Assembly (NCBI GenBank): GCA_002973575.1 | Contig: PVEQ01000005.1 | Span: forward strand, 150,277 to 214,276 | DNA from: Sediminibacterium magnilacihabitans | GTDB lineage: Bacteria; Bacteroidota; Bacteroidia; Chitinophagales; Chitinophagaceae | Length of the DNA: 64,000 bases | Direction of reading: 5' to 3' | Part shown: positions 35,935 through 45,569 of the stretch, piece by piece | How positions within the stretch are numbered: the stretch's first letter is position 1 | How the letters are laid out: every line of letters begins with the position of its first letter | Made by a program: the position numbers and the translations under genes | Notes under the pieces: model-generated | Told to the model about the DNA's origin: nothing | Database searches by the model: none | What the model saw: only the letters and a program-made list of their open reading frames with translations

Positions 35935-38211
35935 TTATGGCAGCAGTTCGAATTCGGTTTCTTTTACTTCTTGTGAATTGGTGCCGATGAAGAGTTTGAA
36001 TTTTCCCGGTTCGGAAGCGTATTTCATGTTGGTGTTGTAAAATTTCAAATCGGCTGCGCCGATGGTGAATGAAATGGTTTTTGATTCACCTGCTTTCAGG
36101 AATATTTTTTGAAAGCCTTTCAATTCTTTTACGGGCCTTGTTACAGAAGCCACTACATCGTGAAGGTATAACTGCGCCGTTTCTTCTCCATCGTATTTGC
36201 CAGTGTTGCTGATGGTTACAGTAGCAGTAAGCTTTTCTGAAGGTTTGATGCTTGTTTTATTCAAACTGATGGCGCTGTAATTGAAATGGGTATAGCTCAG
36301 TCCGTAACCAAAAGGATACAATGGCGTGTTGGGTACGTCGAGGTATTGTGTGGTATATTTTTGCCCTTCACTGAAAGGCCTGCCCGTGCTTTTAGCGTTG
36401 TAATAAATGGGTATCTGCCCAACACTTCTTGGGAAAGTCATGGTCAATTTTCCAGAAGGGTTGTATTTGCCAAAAAGAACATCTGCAATCGCATTGCCGG
36501 CTTTCATGCCTGCAAACCAGGTCTCTACTATTGCGTTCAAGTGGGCATCTTCCCACTGTAATGTCAGCGGACGGCCGTTCATGAGCACCAATACGATGGG
36601 TTTGCCGGTTGCTTTTAACGCTTGTAGCAATACCTGCTGGTTTTCGGGTAAGCTGATATCGCTTCTGCTGGCAGCCTCACCGCTCATCAGCGCAGATTCT
36701 CCCAGGAATACAACAGCTACATCTGCTTTATTGGTATGCTCAACGGCTTCTTCGATCAGCTCTTTTACACTGCGGCTATCTGCTGTAATAGCGGCTCCAT
36801 GCGGGTTTAATTTTTTCACCAGTACAGGGTCATCGATAAGGTTTGCGCCTTTGGCATAGCTGAAATTGTTTTGCGGGTATTGTGCTGTAAGCGCATCCCA
36901 AAAGCTGGTGGCTTTTTTCCAGTCACCAGCGCCACTCCAGCAACCGATGAGGTTACGCTGATCTTTTACAAGCGGACCAATGAATGCAATACGCTGTTGG
37001 TTGTTCAAAGGAAGGATATTGTCCTGGTTCTTCAACAACACAATACTTTTTGTAGCGGCTGTTCTGGCCAGTTCCATTTTTTCTGAAGACATGATCTCTT
37101 TTGCTGCGCGCTCTTCACTTACTCCCCGATAAGGGTCATTGAACAACCCGAGTTTGTATTTCGCTTCCAGCACACGCCTGCAAGCCTGGTCTATATAATG
37201 CACATCCAGTTTTTTGTCCGTCACCAGTTTTTTTAACCGGTTGAGAAATATTTCACTCACCATATCCATATCAGAGCCGGCCATCAGCGCCAACTTACCC
37301 ACTTGTGCTTCATCACCCAATCCATGGTTCATCAATTCCAAAATCGCAGTATAATCTGTAGCCACCAAACCCTTGAAACCCCATTGCTTGCGTAACACAT
37401 CTGTGAGTAACCATTGATTGGCAGTGGCAGGAATTCCGTTGATATCGTTAAAAGAACTCATTACCGATCCGGCGCCGGCATCGATAGCGGCTTTGTAAGG
37501 AGGGAGGTACATTTCAAACATTTTTCGCTCACTCATGTCCACCGTATTGTAATCTCTTCCTGCCTCCGCAGCGCCATAGAGTGCGAAATGTTTTACACAG
37601 GCCATTAGGGCATCTTGTTTCGTGAGATCATCCCCCTGGTATCCTATCACCATTGCTTTTGCAATCTGAGATCCCAACCATGTGTCTTCACCGCTGCCTT
37701 CTGCAACCCGTCCCCAGCGTGGGTCGCGTGCTATGTCTACCATGGGAGAGAACACCCAGTTCAAACCATCGGCACTGGCTTCATCAGCAGCTGCTCTGGC
37801 AGTTTTTTCTATCAACGGGAGATCCCAGCTTGCAGCTAAACCCAGAGGTATAGGAAAAATAGTCTTATGCCCGTGGATCACATCATAACCGAAAAGCAAA
37901 GGTATTTTCAACCGTGTTTTTTTAACGGCTATATCCTGCAACTTGCGCATGGCAGCAGGTGTATACGTATTAAACACACCTCCTACTAAACCTTTCTCTA
38001 ACTTTCCTTCCACTCCCTGACTCAAAATAGGACCCGTTACATCAAAACCCACAGAAGGCAGGTTGAGCTGTCCGATCTTTTCATCGAGGGTCATTTTACT
38101 CATGAGGTCGGTGATGAATGCATTCATTTTGGAGGATGAAGGCGTTTGCGCCAGGGCGTTGAAGCTACAGGCGATAGCCACAAAAAAGGCGATGAAGTGA
38201 TTCTTTTTCAT
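35935..38211 (-). CDS. bglX: Secreted glycoside hydrolase family 3 beta-glucosidase
   Basis: 758 residues with a signal peptide (MKKNHFIAFFVAIACSFNALAQ). Domains in order are the GH3 N-terminal barrel (to ~370), the GH3 C-terminal alpha/beta domain (~400-620) and a fibronectin III-like domain (~670-755; PLYPFGYGLSYTHFNY onwards). FKGLVATDYTAI contains the predicted catalytic Asp nucleophile. The BglX arrangement and length are typical. It is the last gene of the sugar-locus run and likely releases glucose from oligosaccharides made by the GH144 enzymes. The symbol is given by similarity of architecture only. Confidence 0.9.
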   Translation of the reverse strand: MKKNHFIAFFVAIACSFNALAQTPSSSKMNAFITDLMSKMTLDEKIGQLNLPSVGFDVTGPILSQGVEGKLEKGLVGGVFNTYTPAAMRKLQDIAVKKTRLKIPLLFGYDVIHGHKTIFPIPLGLAASWDLPLIEKTARAAADEASADGLNWVFSPMVDIARDPRWGRVAEGSGEDTWLGSQIAKAMVIGYQGDDLTKQDALMACVKHFALYGAAEAGRDYNTVDMSERKMFEMYLPPYKAAIDAGAGSVMSSFNDINGIPATANQWLLTDVLRKQWGFKGLVATDYTAILELMNHGLGDEAQVGKLALMAGSDMDMVSEIFLNRLKKLVTDKKLDVHYIDQACRRVLEAKYKLGLFNDPYRGVSEERAAKEIMSSEKMELARTAATKSIVLLKNQDNILPLNNQQRIAFIGPLVKDQRNLIGCWSGAGDWKKATSFWDALTAQYPQNNFSYAKGANLIDDPVLVKKLNPHGAAITADSRSVKELIEEAVEHTNKADVAVVFLGESALMSGEAASRSDISLPENQQVLLQALKATGKPIVLVLMNGRPLTLQWEDAHLNAIVETWFAGMKAGNAIADVLFGKYNPSGKLTMTFPRSVGQIPIYYNAKSTGRPFSEGQKYTTQYLDVPNTPLYPFGYGLSYTHFNYSAISLNKTSIKPSEKLTATVTISNTGKYDGEETAQLYLHDVVASVTRPVKELKGFQKIFLKAGESKTISFTIGAADLKFYNTNMKYASEPGKFKLFIGTNSQEVKETEFELLP

Positions 38212-38251
38212 ATTGCTGGATGAATGGTAAAAGGAATTTGGTATGGTAAAG

Positions 38252-39997
38252 TTATTCAGACCTGATCACTTTGGTGCGTTCCGATACGCCATTTTCATTA
38301 ATGGCTTCAATCTGGAAATAAAAAGGCAGGTCTTTGTCCATTGCTTTGAAAAAATACTGGTTGGTATTGTGCACCATGATGCAATTGTATAATTTGTCCG
38401 GCTCCGTACCAGTATAGATATTGTATGCATAGGCATCGCCAGATAAACGCCATTTGATCCAGGCGCTGCGCTTGTCTTTTTCCGTACGCAAAACGATGAA
38501 GTGCTGAACCGTATCTGGCCTGGCACCGCCGCCATTGCCAAAAACCCGCAGGCCGCTGAGGGCAAACTTGCCGGTAGGCATGTGCAGGTTAACCAGCTTG
38601 ATGTATTTGGCTTTAACGGGATTGTCCAGCTCAACATAGTCGTGCGGTACGTCGGTTTTGTTCTTGCTTTTGTCTGCCAATAATTGCCAGTGCTTGTTAT
38701 CTGTAGAATACCATAACTGATATTGATGATATACATCGTGCGATTTACCCAGAAATTCCGCATCCTGATCTGCGTAATTGATCTGTACAGCATTAACCGT
38801 ACTGATATTTCCTAGATCGGTCACGATCCATTCTCCTGCATTGCCGGTAGCGGCACTCCAATAGGTTTTGATGTCTTCATCAACAGCGTTGTTGGCACTG
38901 TAACTGCCGAGGGTAGAAGATACGGTTACTGGCTTGTTATAATTCAGCAACATCCATCCGGTGAATTTCCCTTTCAGATGATCAGCAGGGCCATCAGGCA
39001 GGTAAGTCGGATAATCACCAAATGCGGTATTACAATACATCACCCCATCTTTATCGAAACCAGTGGGCCAGATGCCTACCCGCCGCTCGAAATTGTTTTT
39101 TACCGATATGCCAATGGTGGATATGTGCCAATAGTTTTTCCATTTGTCCTGGTAAGTAGCGCCATGCCCCGCTCCACGTGCAAAGCCACCAGGCTTATAA
39201 CTGAAGGGCATTGGCTGCGGCTTGAATGGCCCAAGCGGGGCATTGCCTACAATCACGCCATCTGCATAACCACTGAATTCTGTTCCCGGAGCGCCATATT
39301 GCAGGTAGTACTTGCCATTGTGTTTGGTCATCCATGCGCCTTCAATAAACGGATCGAGAAAAATATCGTCGAGGTTTTCTCCAAAGCGCTGCCATCCATA
39401 TTTATAAGGCTCCAGCAAATACATTTCTTTCCTGGCGCCGATCAATTGAAATGTTTTGGGATCCACTTCTACACCATAGATAGGATAGCGATTGCTGCTG
39501 CCATGATATAGGTACAACCTGCCATCATCGTCCCTGAAGAAATCGGGATCCCAGCCCCCCGGTGTGAAATCATGAATGGCTTCTTTCCATTCATTGGCTT
39601 TGGGATTGGTGCTCATCCAAATGGGAAATTTGGAAGTATAGGTGGAGCCGAAAACGAGTAAAGTATCTCCCTGCACCCATACTGCCGGCGCACACAGGTC
39701 ATCATACACGTTGTGTTCGGGTCGTAAGAACGACCGTGAAACAAAATTCCAGTGATTCATATCACTGCTCCACCAATAACCCCATTGGTTGGTGGAGAAG
39801 AGATAATAGTCGCCTTTGTACGTTACGATTACCGGATCGGCTGTAGCGCGGTGCTTCCCTTCGGTAGCGAAATTGGGAATAGGCGTATAACCGTAATCGA
39901 TGTTAATCGGGTTGCAATAAGTGTGTTGCTGTGAGAAACTTTTTGTACCCAGCAACAATGCCAGTGCAATGGAACAATAAATCTTTGCCTTTTTCAT
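38252..39997 (-). CDS. GH43-like secreted protein with F5/8 type C and FN3-like domains
   Basis: 581 residues with a signal peptide (IYCSIALALLLGTKSFSQQ). The N-terminal ~330 residues look like the five-bladed GH43 fold: TADPVIVTYKGDYYLF (catalytic-base Asp), GGWDPDFFRDDDGRLYLY, and EGAWMTKHNGKYYLQYG (candidate acid Glu). Residues ~340-490 resemble an F5/8 type C (discoidin) carbohydrate-binding domain, followed by a fibronectin III-like C-terminus. It lies 4 bases after the GH144 gene. Its substrate is unclear: GH43 acts mostly on arabinose/xylose linkages, which is odd beside GH144 and GH3. Confidence 0.8.
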   Translation of the reverse strand: MKKAKIYCSIALALLLGTKSFSQQHTYCNPINIDYGYTPIPNFATEGKHRATADPVIVTYKGDYYLFSTNQWGYWWSSDMNHWNFVSRSFLRPEHNVYDDLCAPAVWVQGDTLLVFGSTYTSKFPIWMSTNPKANEWKEAIHDFTPGGWDPDFFRDDDGRLYLYHGSSNRYPIYGVEVDPKTFQLIGARKEMYLLEPYKYGWQRFGENLDDIFLDPFIEGAWMTKHNGKYYLQYGAPGTEFSGYADGVIVGNAPLGPFKPQPMPFSYKPGGFARGAGHGATYQDKWKNYWHISTIGISVKNNFERRVGIWPTGFDKDGVMYCNTAFGDYPTYLPDGPADHLKGKFTGWMLLNYNKPVTVSSTLGSYSANNAVDEDIKTYWSAATGNAGEWIVTDLGNISTVNAVQINYADQDAEFLGKSHDVYHQYQLWYSTDNKHWQLLADKSKNKTDVPHDYVELDNPVKAKYIKLVNLHMPTGKFALSGLRVFGNGGGARPDTVQHFIVLRTEKDKRSAWIKWRLSGDAYAYNIYTGTEPDKLYNCIMVHNTNQYFFKAMDKDLPFYFQIEAINENGVSERTKVIRSE

Positions 39998-40000
39998 AGA

Positions 40001-41320
40001 TCAATTGATAGACGGTGATTTGAAATCGAGTTTCTTCAGTCCTTGTTGAACTTCGGGACAGCTCATGAAGAGCTTCCACAACAAGCCCGAACGATAGTTT
40101 TCGATCATCACAACAATCGGCCCCTGGTCAATGGCCAGGTACGATTGAGCATACCAGTTATGTTCTTCACTGAAAGCATCTGTAAAACCATATTCACCCC
40201 ATATCTTATCGCCCAGGTCGTCGTAAAAATGACGCAATGCTTTCATTGAAAATTCAGGCGTATAAGGAAATGCCGAGAGCGCGGCAGTAGGTGTGATCAC
40301 ACCCAGGTCATTGGTGGGTGAATGGGCGCTATAACCCTGATGGTTGTCGCTTGCAGTGAGGCCCCAGCAATTTGCTCCGTAACCTTTGAATTTTTTGGGG
40401 TTATCTAAACAATAGGCATGGTTGATGAGCGTGTGGTTCTGGTTTTGCTGCCAGTAATCGGCATAGCGGTCTTTCAATCCTCTCGGGTCTAGACCCAGGA
40501 AAGAATAATGTGTGAAGAACAGCGGCCCCCCATAATCAAAGCCAAGCGGCAGTTTGATACCATAGAACTCTTTTCCGTTTTTAAAATAATTGTTGATGGC
40601 CCATCCGCGGTGGTACACATTGCTTTGAACAGGGTACCGTTCGCTGCTGGCTGCCAGTACATAGGTAATCAGGCATTCATTGAATCCGCGGAGCGAATGG
40701 TTCATGCTCCAGTCATTGTTGGGGCTCCAATGCCAGTAGAGTACATCCTGTCCGCCCCTGGTAAACCAATCCCATTCCACTTCATTCCACAAGCTGTTGA
40801 TGCGGTTGCGCAATTCGGTTTCTGTTTTATTGCCCGCATTGAAATATTGACGCGCAGTGAGGAGCCCTTCGAATAAGAATGAGGTTTCCACTAAGTCGGC
40901 TCCATCGTCTTTCCGGCTGAAGGGAATGGTTTGTCCGGTTGCCCCGTTCAACCAATGCGGGAAAACACCATGATAGGAATTGGCTTTGGAAAGGAATTTA
41001 ACCATCTTCAATAATCTTGCCACTACAGAGTCGCGAGGCACCCATTTTCTTTCTGCTGCCACCACCATGGCCATCACACCAAAGCCGGTACCGCCGGTGG
41101 TTACTACTTCATGACCATAATTGAAAGCCACATTGCTTCTTTCGCGGGCCATACCGCTTACAGGGTGTCCGAAATCCCAGAAATATTTAAAGGTTTGCTT
41201 TTGTACCAATTCCAGTAAAGCCGTATCGCTGAGGTTCTTTGTTCTGGCAACAGGTATCTGTTGTGCGAAAAGAGAAGTACTCAATAAAATGCAGAGCCAT
41301 ACGCTCAATGATTTTTTCAT
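40001..41320 (-). CDS. GH144-type glucanase (PF10091 'glycoamylase' family), paralogue 2
   Basis: 439 residues from the ATG at 41320, giving a clean signal peptide (MKKSLSVWLCILLSTSLFAQQ). The open frame extends to 41614 but that part runs through the palindromic repeat and into the next gene, so it is not used. Family landmarks are QTFKYFWDFGHPVSGMARER, FPHWLNGATG, LYWHWSPNNDWSMNHSLRGFNE, and IDQGPIVVMIENYRSGLLW. It is very similar in layout to the enzyme encoded upstream. Characterised GH144 members (e.g. from Chitinophaga) are endo-beta-1,2-glucanases; activity here is inferred. Confidence 0.85.
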   Translation of the reverse strand: MKKSLSVWLCILLSTSLFAQQIPVARTKNLSDTALLELVQKQTFKYFWDFGHPVSGMARERSNVAFNYGHEVVTTGGTGFGVMAMVVAAERKWVPRDSVVARLLKMVKFLSKANSYHGVFPHWLNGATGQTIPFSRKDDGADLVETSFLFEGLLTARQYFNAGNKTETELRNRINSLWNEVEWDWFTRGGQDVLYWHWSPNNDWSMNHSLRGFNECLITYVLAASSERYPVQSNVYHRGWAINNYFKNGKEFYGIKLPLGFDYGGPLFFTHYSFLGLDPRGLKDRYADYWQQNQNHTLINHAYCLDNPKKFKGYGANCWGLTASDNHQGYSAHSPTNDLGVITPTAALSAFPYTPEFSMKALRHFYDDLGDKIWGEYGFTDAFSEEHNWYAQSYLAIDQGPIVVMIENYRSGLLWKLFMSCPEVQQGLKKLDFKSPSIN

Positions 41321-41373
41321 GTCTTTTATTTTATAATCGTACGTAAGTAATAGTATAATACCGTTTTTTTGAT

Positions 41374-41487
41374 CGTCATCCCGAGCAACGTCACCCTGAG
41401 CGAGCGGAGCGAGTCGAAGGGGCAGCCGAGGGATCTCACTGAGGGTTCCGCAGCTCCCTCGACTCGCTCCGCTCGCTCGGGATGACG
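41374..41487. repeat. Dispersed palindromic repeat, copy 2, expanded
   Basis: A 114-base element starting CGTCATCCCGAGC and ending GCTCGGGATGACG. Its long arms CTGAGCGAGCGGAGCGAGTCGA and CGACTCGCTCCGCTCGCTC are nearly complementary. It shares its termini and the GCCGAGGGATCTCA core with the copy at 35827-35906 but carries an extra internal segment. It sits between the two GH144 genes and could form a strong hairpin in the polycistronic RNA. Confidence 0.88.
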
Positions 41488-41538
41488 ACCTAATTATATA
41501 TCTTGATAGTGACATTTTAATGGCACTACATGTTAATA

Positions 41539-43206
41539 TTATAGATAAGCAGCCTGGAATCCAAGCGCTTTCATGCCTGTTTTGATCTCGGGACAGCTGG
41601 TAAATAAATTCCAAAGCAACCCGGTTCTGTAATTTTCAATCATTACTACAATGGGGCCCTGGTCAATGGCCAGGTATGAACTGGCAAACCAGCCATCGTT
41701 CAATGAGAAAGCATCCGTGAAGCCATAGGTTCCCCATATTTTATCACCCAATACATAGTAAAAGAATTTCAGCGCCTGCATCGATTCTTTGGGCGTATAA
41801 GGGAAGGAAGAAAGCGCTGCAGTAGGTGCAATTACACCTGCATCATTGGTAGGGGAACTGGCCGTATATCCATTCGGGATATCGCTGGCAGTGAGCCCCC
41901 AGCAGCTATCGCTGTATCCCACCTGGTTTTTGAGATTGGCTTTGCAATAATTATAATTGATCAGTGTATGATTCCTGGTCTGTATGGTATAATCTGCATA
42001 AGCATCTGTTAACCCGTTGGGATTGATGCCGAGAAAAGAATAATGCTCAAAGAACAAAGGGCCTCCCATCGATGGACCCAATGGCAGGTTGTAATTATAA
42101 TAAGTATTGCCGTTTTTAAAATTGGCGGCACCAGCCCATCCGGCATCGTACACCGTTTTAGGAATGGCATAAGTGTTGGATGAAGCGGCCAGCACGTAAG
42201 TGATCAATGCTTCATTCCATCCCCTGATGGGCATATTCATGATCCATGCATCGGTGGGACTCCAATGCCAATACAGTACGTTCTGGTTGTTTTGTTGAAA
42301 CCAACTCCATTCAACATTATTCCACAATGTATTGATATCGGCGCGCAATGCTGTTTCTGCGGCATCGCTGCCGTTGAAATATTGCCTGGCACATAATAAT
42401 CCCTGCATCAGGTAAGACGTTTCCACCAGATCGGCCCCGTTGTCTTTTGCGCTGAAAGGAACAACAACACCGGTGGCTCCATTCAACCAGTGCGGGAAAG
42501 CGCCATGGAATTTCTGCGCCGTATTTTTCAGGAATCCCACGATCTGTTGCATCCTTGTCAATCCCTGTGCACGCGTAATGAATTGCCGGTTGACGGCAAC
42601 AGGAATGGTCATGATGCCAAAGCCTGAACCACCGCTGGTTACCACATCACCACTGGTATTTCTTTCCCTGGCCAGTCCGCTTGCCGGGTGTGCGAAATCC
42701 CAGAAATAAATAAAAGTCTGTCGCTGTACCAGCGTAAGCAATGAGTCGTCTGAGATCAACGGAAATTTCCTGGTAGAGTCGATTTTTGTTTGCAGGTTCA
42801 CCGTGATACCCGATTGCAAATAGCCGCCTGGAGCAGACTGCAGTTGTTGCGATACGGTGATGTTGTATTTGTTCAACGGCCGCAATGCCTGGGCAGGTTG
42901 AATGATAACGGTGCTATCGTTATTCTCAAACCCGGTTGTGTAAGCAACAACGCCTCCACTGTTGTCTTTGAAAACGATATTGCCTGCAACACTGGTACGG
43001 TTCAACTTCGCGGTGAAGTTCAGCCTGATCACAGGTGTGTAGTTCACGCTTGTATAATTGAACCCGTTGAAAACGCCGTTCACTGTTAAAGTATTGAAAC
43101 TATATGAAGCCGGTGGCGTGGGTGCAGGCCGGGTATCATTACCCGTTTTACCACAGCCTGCACCCAGCATCAGTAAACCCATCGCCACCAGATAATGAGG
43201 TTTCAT
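41539..43206 (-). CDS. GH144-type glucanase lipoprotein with N-terminal Ig-like domain, paralogue 1
   Basis: 555 residues. The signal ends in a lipobox (LLMLGAGC), so it is a lipoprotein, probably surface-exposed. Residues ~30-140 form a bacterial Ig-like domain (PVIRLNFTAKLNRTSV), followed by the catalytic PF10091/GH144 domain: RQTFIYFWDFAHPASGLARER, FPHWLNGATGVVVPFSAKD, LYWHWSPTDAWIMNMPIRGWNE, IDQGPIVVMIENYRTGLLW. It starts 1 base after the LamG gene in the SusC/D operon. It likely performs the first, cell-surface cut. Confidence 0.87.
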   Translation of the reverse strand: MKPHYLVAMGLLMLGAGCGKTGNDTRPAPTPPASYSFNTLTVNGVFNGFNYTSVNYTPVIRLNFTAKLNRTSVAGNIVFKDNSGGVVAYTTGFENNDSTVIIQPAQALRPLNKYNITVSQQLQSAPGGYLQSGITVNLQTKIDSTRKFPLISDDSLLTLVQRQTFIYFWDFAHPASGLARERNTSGDVVTSGGSGFGIMTIPVAVNRQFITRAQGLTRMQQIVGFLKNTAQKFHGAFPHWLNGATGVVVPFSAKDNGADLVETSYLMQGLLCARQYFNGSDAAETALRADINTLWNNVEWSWFQQNNQNVLYWHWSPTDAWIMNMPIRGWNEALITYVLAASSNTYAIPKTVYDAGWAGAANFKNGNTYYNYNLPLGPSMGGPLFFEHYSFLGINPNGLTDAYADYTIQTRNHTLINYNYCKANLKNQVGYSDSCWGLTASDIPNGYTASSPTNDAGVIAPTAALSSFPYTPKESMQALKFFYYVLGDKIWGTYGFTDAFSLNDGWFASSYLAIDQGPIVVMIENYRTGLLWNLFTSCPEIKTGMKALGFQAAYL

Positions 43207-43207
43207 G

Positions 43208-44044
43208 TTACTTGCCTCTTCCCTCCAGTTTTACCAATGCATTGATATCAGTTTCTGCCAGCGCTTTATTGTAAATACGCACTTCATCCAATTGACCGGT
43301 CATGAAACTGGCCCATGGTTGAGAACCTGTTGCAGAAGTAAGACTGGGAGTTGTTTGAAACTGCACGGTTCCGAATACCATTTTAGTGGCATTCTGAAAT
43401 TGCAGCGGTCCGAAATTAGCCACTACCTGGGTGGCAATTTTAGAACCATTTACGAATACTTTGAAAGTAGAGCTGGCTGCATCATAGCTTACGGCAATAT
43501 TCATCCACACATTCCAGGCATTGGTGATGTTGTAATTACCCAGCCAGGCGTCTTTGCCATTGTTATTCACGTGTACTTTCAGGTTGGCATTGGTGGCAGT
43601 ACCTCCATTCTCGAAGAAGATGGTGAGGTTGCCCCAAAATGAATTGGTATTGGCTATATCGAGAATGCCGGCAATACCATTGGTGTTTTGCGGACTGTTG
43701 ACCCAAGAGGTAACAGTAAAACTCTGCAGGTTCTGTATACCCGAACCCGGATTGAACAAAACATATTTGTTGTTGCCGCCCTGCATAGCTGACCCTTTGA
43801 TGCCATTCACAAAACCAACCCCAACATTCGTGCCTGCTGTATTCGTTACACTGTCAGTTACATTATTGTCGAACGACCAGTAGCCGACCAGGTTGCCGGG
43901 AGCAATGCTTTTAGCGCTGGTATATCCGCCAATAGATAAGGCAGGTGCATAGCTCGAGGGATCGAATTTTTTATAACAGGAACTGAGCAACATACTGCTA
44001 CCTGCGATGAGTGAGAACAATAGTTGTCTGTTAATATATTTCAT
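43208..44044 (-). CDS. LamG-domain (concanavalin-like) surface lipoprotein
   Basis: 278 residues with a lipobox (SSMLLSSC). From residue ~50 a LamG/Concanavalin A-like fold is visible: LVGYWSFDNNVTDSVTNTAGTNV, SFTVTSWVNSP, WMNIAVSYDAASSTFKVFVNG, and GQLDEVRIYNKALAETDI. It is probably a surface glycan-binding protein of the locus, in the position often held by SusE/F-type proteins. It lies 26 bases after susD. Confidence 0.85.
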   Translation of the reverse strand: MKYINRQLLFSLIAGSSMLLSSCYKKFDPSSYAPALSIGGYTSAKSIAPGNLVGYWSFDNNVTDSVTNTAGTNVGVGFVNGIKGSAMQGGNNKYVLFNPGSGIQNLQSFTVTSWVNSPQNTNGIAGILDIANTNSFWGNLTIFFENGGTATNANLKVHVNNNGKDAWLGNYNITNAWNVWMNIAVSYDAASSTFKVFVNGSKIATQVVANFGPLQFQNATKMVFGTVQFQTTPSLTSATGSQPWASFMTGQLDEVRIYNKALAETDINALVKLEGRGK

Positions 44045-44070
44045 AAAAAAGATCTTTAATTGTCAAAGAA

Positions 44071-45552
44071 TTAATACCCGGGATTTTGTGTCAACACACC
44101 TGCGCTCAGGTCTATTTCATTCTGAGGGATAGGCATCACTTCATTCTTGCCTGCTACGAATCCTCTTGGTCCGAACACAGTGGCCGCACGACCCTGGCGG
44201 ATGACATCGAAGAACCGGTCGAATTCCATGGCCAGTTCTACACGGCGCTCGTGCCAGATAGCATTGCGGAGTGCTCCCTGATCGGTTGTGATAACATCAG
44301 GTAATACAGCAGGATTACCGCCACGGGCCCTGGCACGTACTTTATTGAGTGATATCAGGGCCTGCGCTGGTTTGCCCAGTTCATTGCTGGCCTCTGCATT
44401 CATAAGCAGGATGTCTGCAAAACGCAATACCATGAAATCCTGGTCAGCTCCTTCATTGTAACCGGATACATACTGGCTGAAGGGTACATAAGATTTTTTG
44501 TTGTACATGGGATTGTCACCTGTAGGCGGTATTACATCTCCTTCGGCAGTGGTTTCTCCTCTGAATATAATAGTACCTGCTTTGCGTGTATCTCCCGGTT
44601 CGAACTCAGCTACGAGATCGGGTGTGGGTACATTGAAACCCCATCCACCACCTACAGATCCGCGAACACCCTGTACCTGGGAATACTGCGAATTGGAAGC
44701 AGCTTTGTTACCCAGTATCAGTTTGCACTGTATCTCAAATACAGATTCTGAACTGTTCTTATTCTGTGTGCGGAAGAGTTTTTCGAAGTCGGGGAACAAG
44801 CTATATCCCATGCCCATTACCTGTGTTGTAAGATCGAATACTGCTTGCCATTTCTTCTGGTACATAGATACTTTGGCCAGCATACCCAGGGCTGCCCCTT
44901 TTGTAGCGCGTCCTACATCGGCTGCACCATAAGACTGCGGTAAAACAGCGGCCGCATCTGTGAGGTCTTTTTCAATAGCCGCCCATACCTGCGCTTTTGG
45001 TGTGCGCGGAACATTGTATTCAGCAGCGCTTTTGGGTACTGTTAAACGTAATGGCACATCGCCGAAGGCGCGTACCAACCTGAAATAGGAATAAGCCCTG
45101 ATGAATTTAGCTTCTGCCAGGTAACGGTTTTTAAGGTTATCATCCATAGTAATACCGGGAACATTGTCTAATACCTGGTTGGCGAAATTGATGTTCTGGT
45201 ATTGACCTGCCCAGAAGTCGGCAATCTGTCCTTCTGTGGAAGTAGCAGTGAAGTTGTGGAATTTATTCATGAAGGTAGCGTCACTCGGACTGCTTCCTTT
45301 TTCTGCATCATCCGAGCCCATACTTTCTACGGCAATGGGTGCGAAAGCAATATTCTTCCATTCATGTAAATTGGCGTACATCGCATTCACAGCCTTGGCA
45401 GCATCAGCATCTGATTTCCAGAATTGCTGACTGGGCTGCTGTCCCTGCGGCGGCACATCCAGGAATGTTTTGTTGCATCCGGTAAACACCACCAGTGCCA
45501 ACAAAGCGGCAGAGACGAAGTAACGGTGATATATTTTATTATGAAGATTCAT
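44071..45552 (-). CDS. SusD/RagB-family outer-membrane glycan-binding lipoprotein
   Basis: 493 residues with a lipobox (ALVVFTGC). Family landmarks are FLDVPPQGQQPSQQFWKSDADA, the helical repeats AEAKFIRAYSYFRLVRAFGDVPL, and the C-terminal VLRFADILLMNAEASNELGKP and WHERRVELAMEFDRFFDVIRQG. It covers the SusC transporter as a hinged lid that binds oligosaccharides. It lies 17 bases after susC. Confidence 0.95.
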   Translation of the reverse strand: MNLHNKIYHRYFVSAALLALVVFTGCNKTFLDVPPQGQQPSQQFWKSDADAAKAVNAMYANLHEWKNIAFAPIAVESMGSDDAEKGSSPSDATFMNKFHNFTATSTEGQIADFWAGQYQNINFANQVLDNVPGITMDDNLKNRYLAEAKFIRAYSYFRLVRAFGDVPLRLTVPKSAAEYNVPRTPKAQVWAAIEKDLTDAAAVLPQSYGAADVGRATKGAALGMLAKVSMYQKKWQAVFDLTTQVMGMGYSLFPDFEKLFRTQNKNSSESVFEIQCKLILGNKAASNSQYSQVQGVRGSVGGGWGFNVPTPDLVAEFEPGDTRKAGTIIFRGETTAEGDVIPPTGDNPMYNKKSYVPFSQYVSGYNEGADQDFMVLRFADILLMNAEASNELGKPAQALISLNKVRARARGGNPAVLPDVITTDQGALRNAIWHERRVELAMEFDRFFDVIRQGRAATVFGPRGFVAGKNEVMPIPQNEIDLSAGVLTQNPGY

Positions 45553-45569
45553 GATTGTAAGATTTTTTG

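Noticed and set aside
41321..41614. Long N-terminal extension of the second GH144 gene
   Set aside because: The extra frame runs through the palindromic repeat and into the preceding gene. The ATG at 41320 gives a clean signal peptide.
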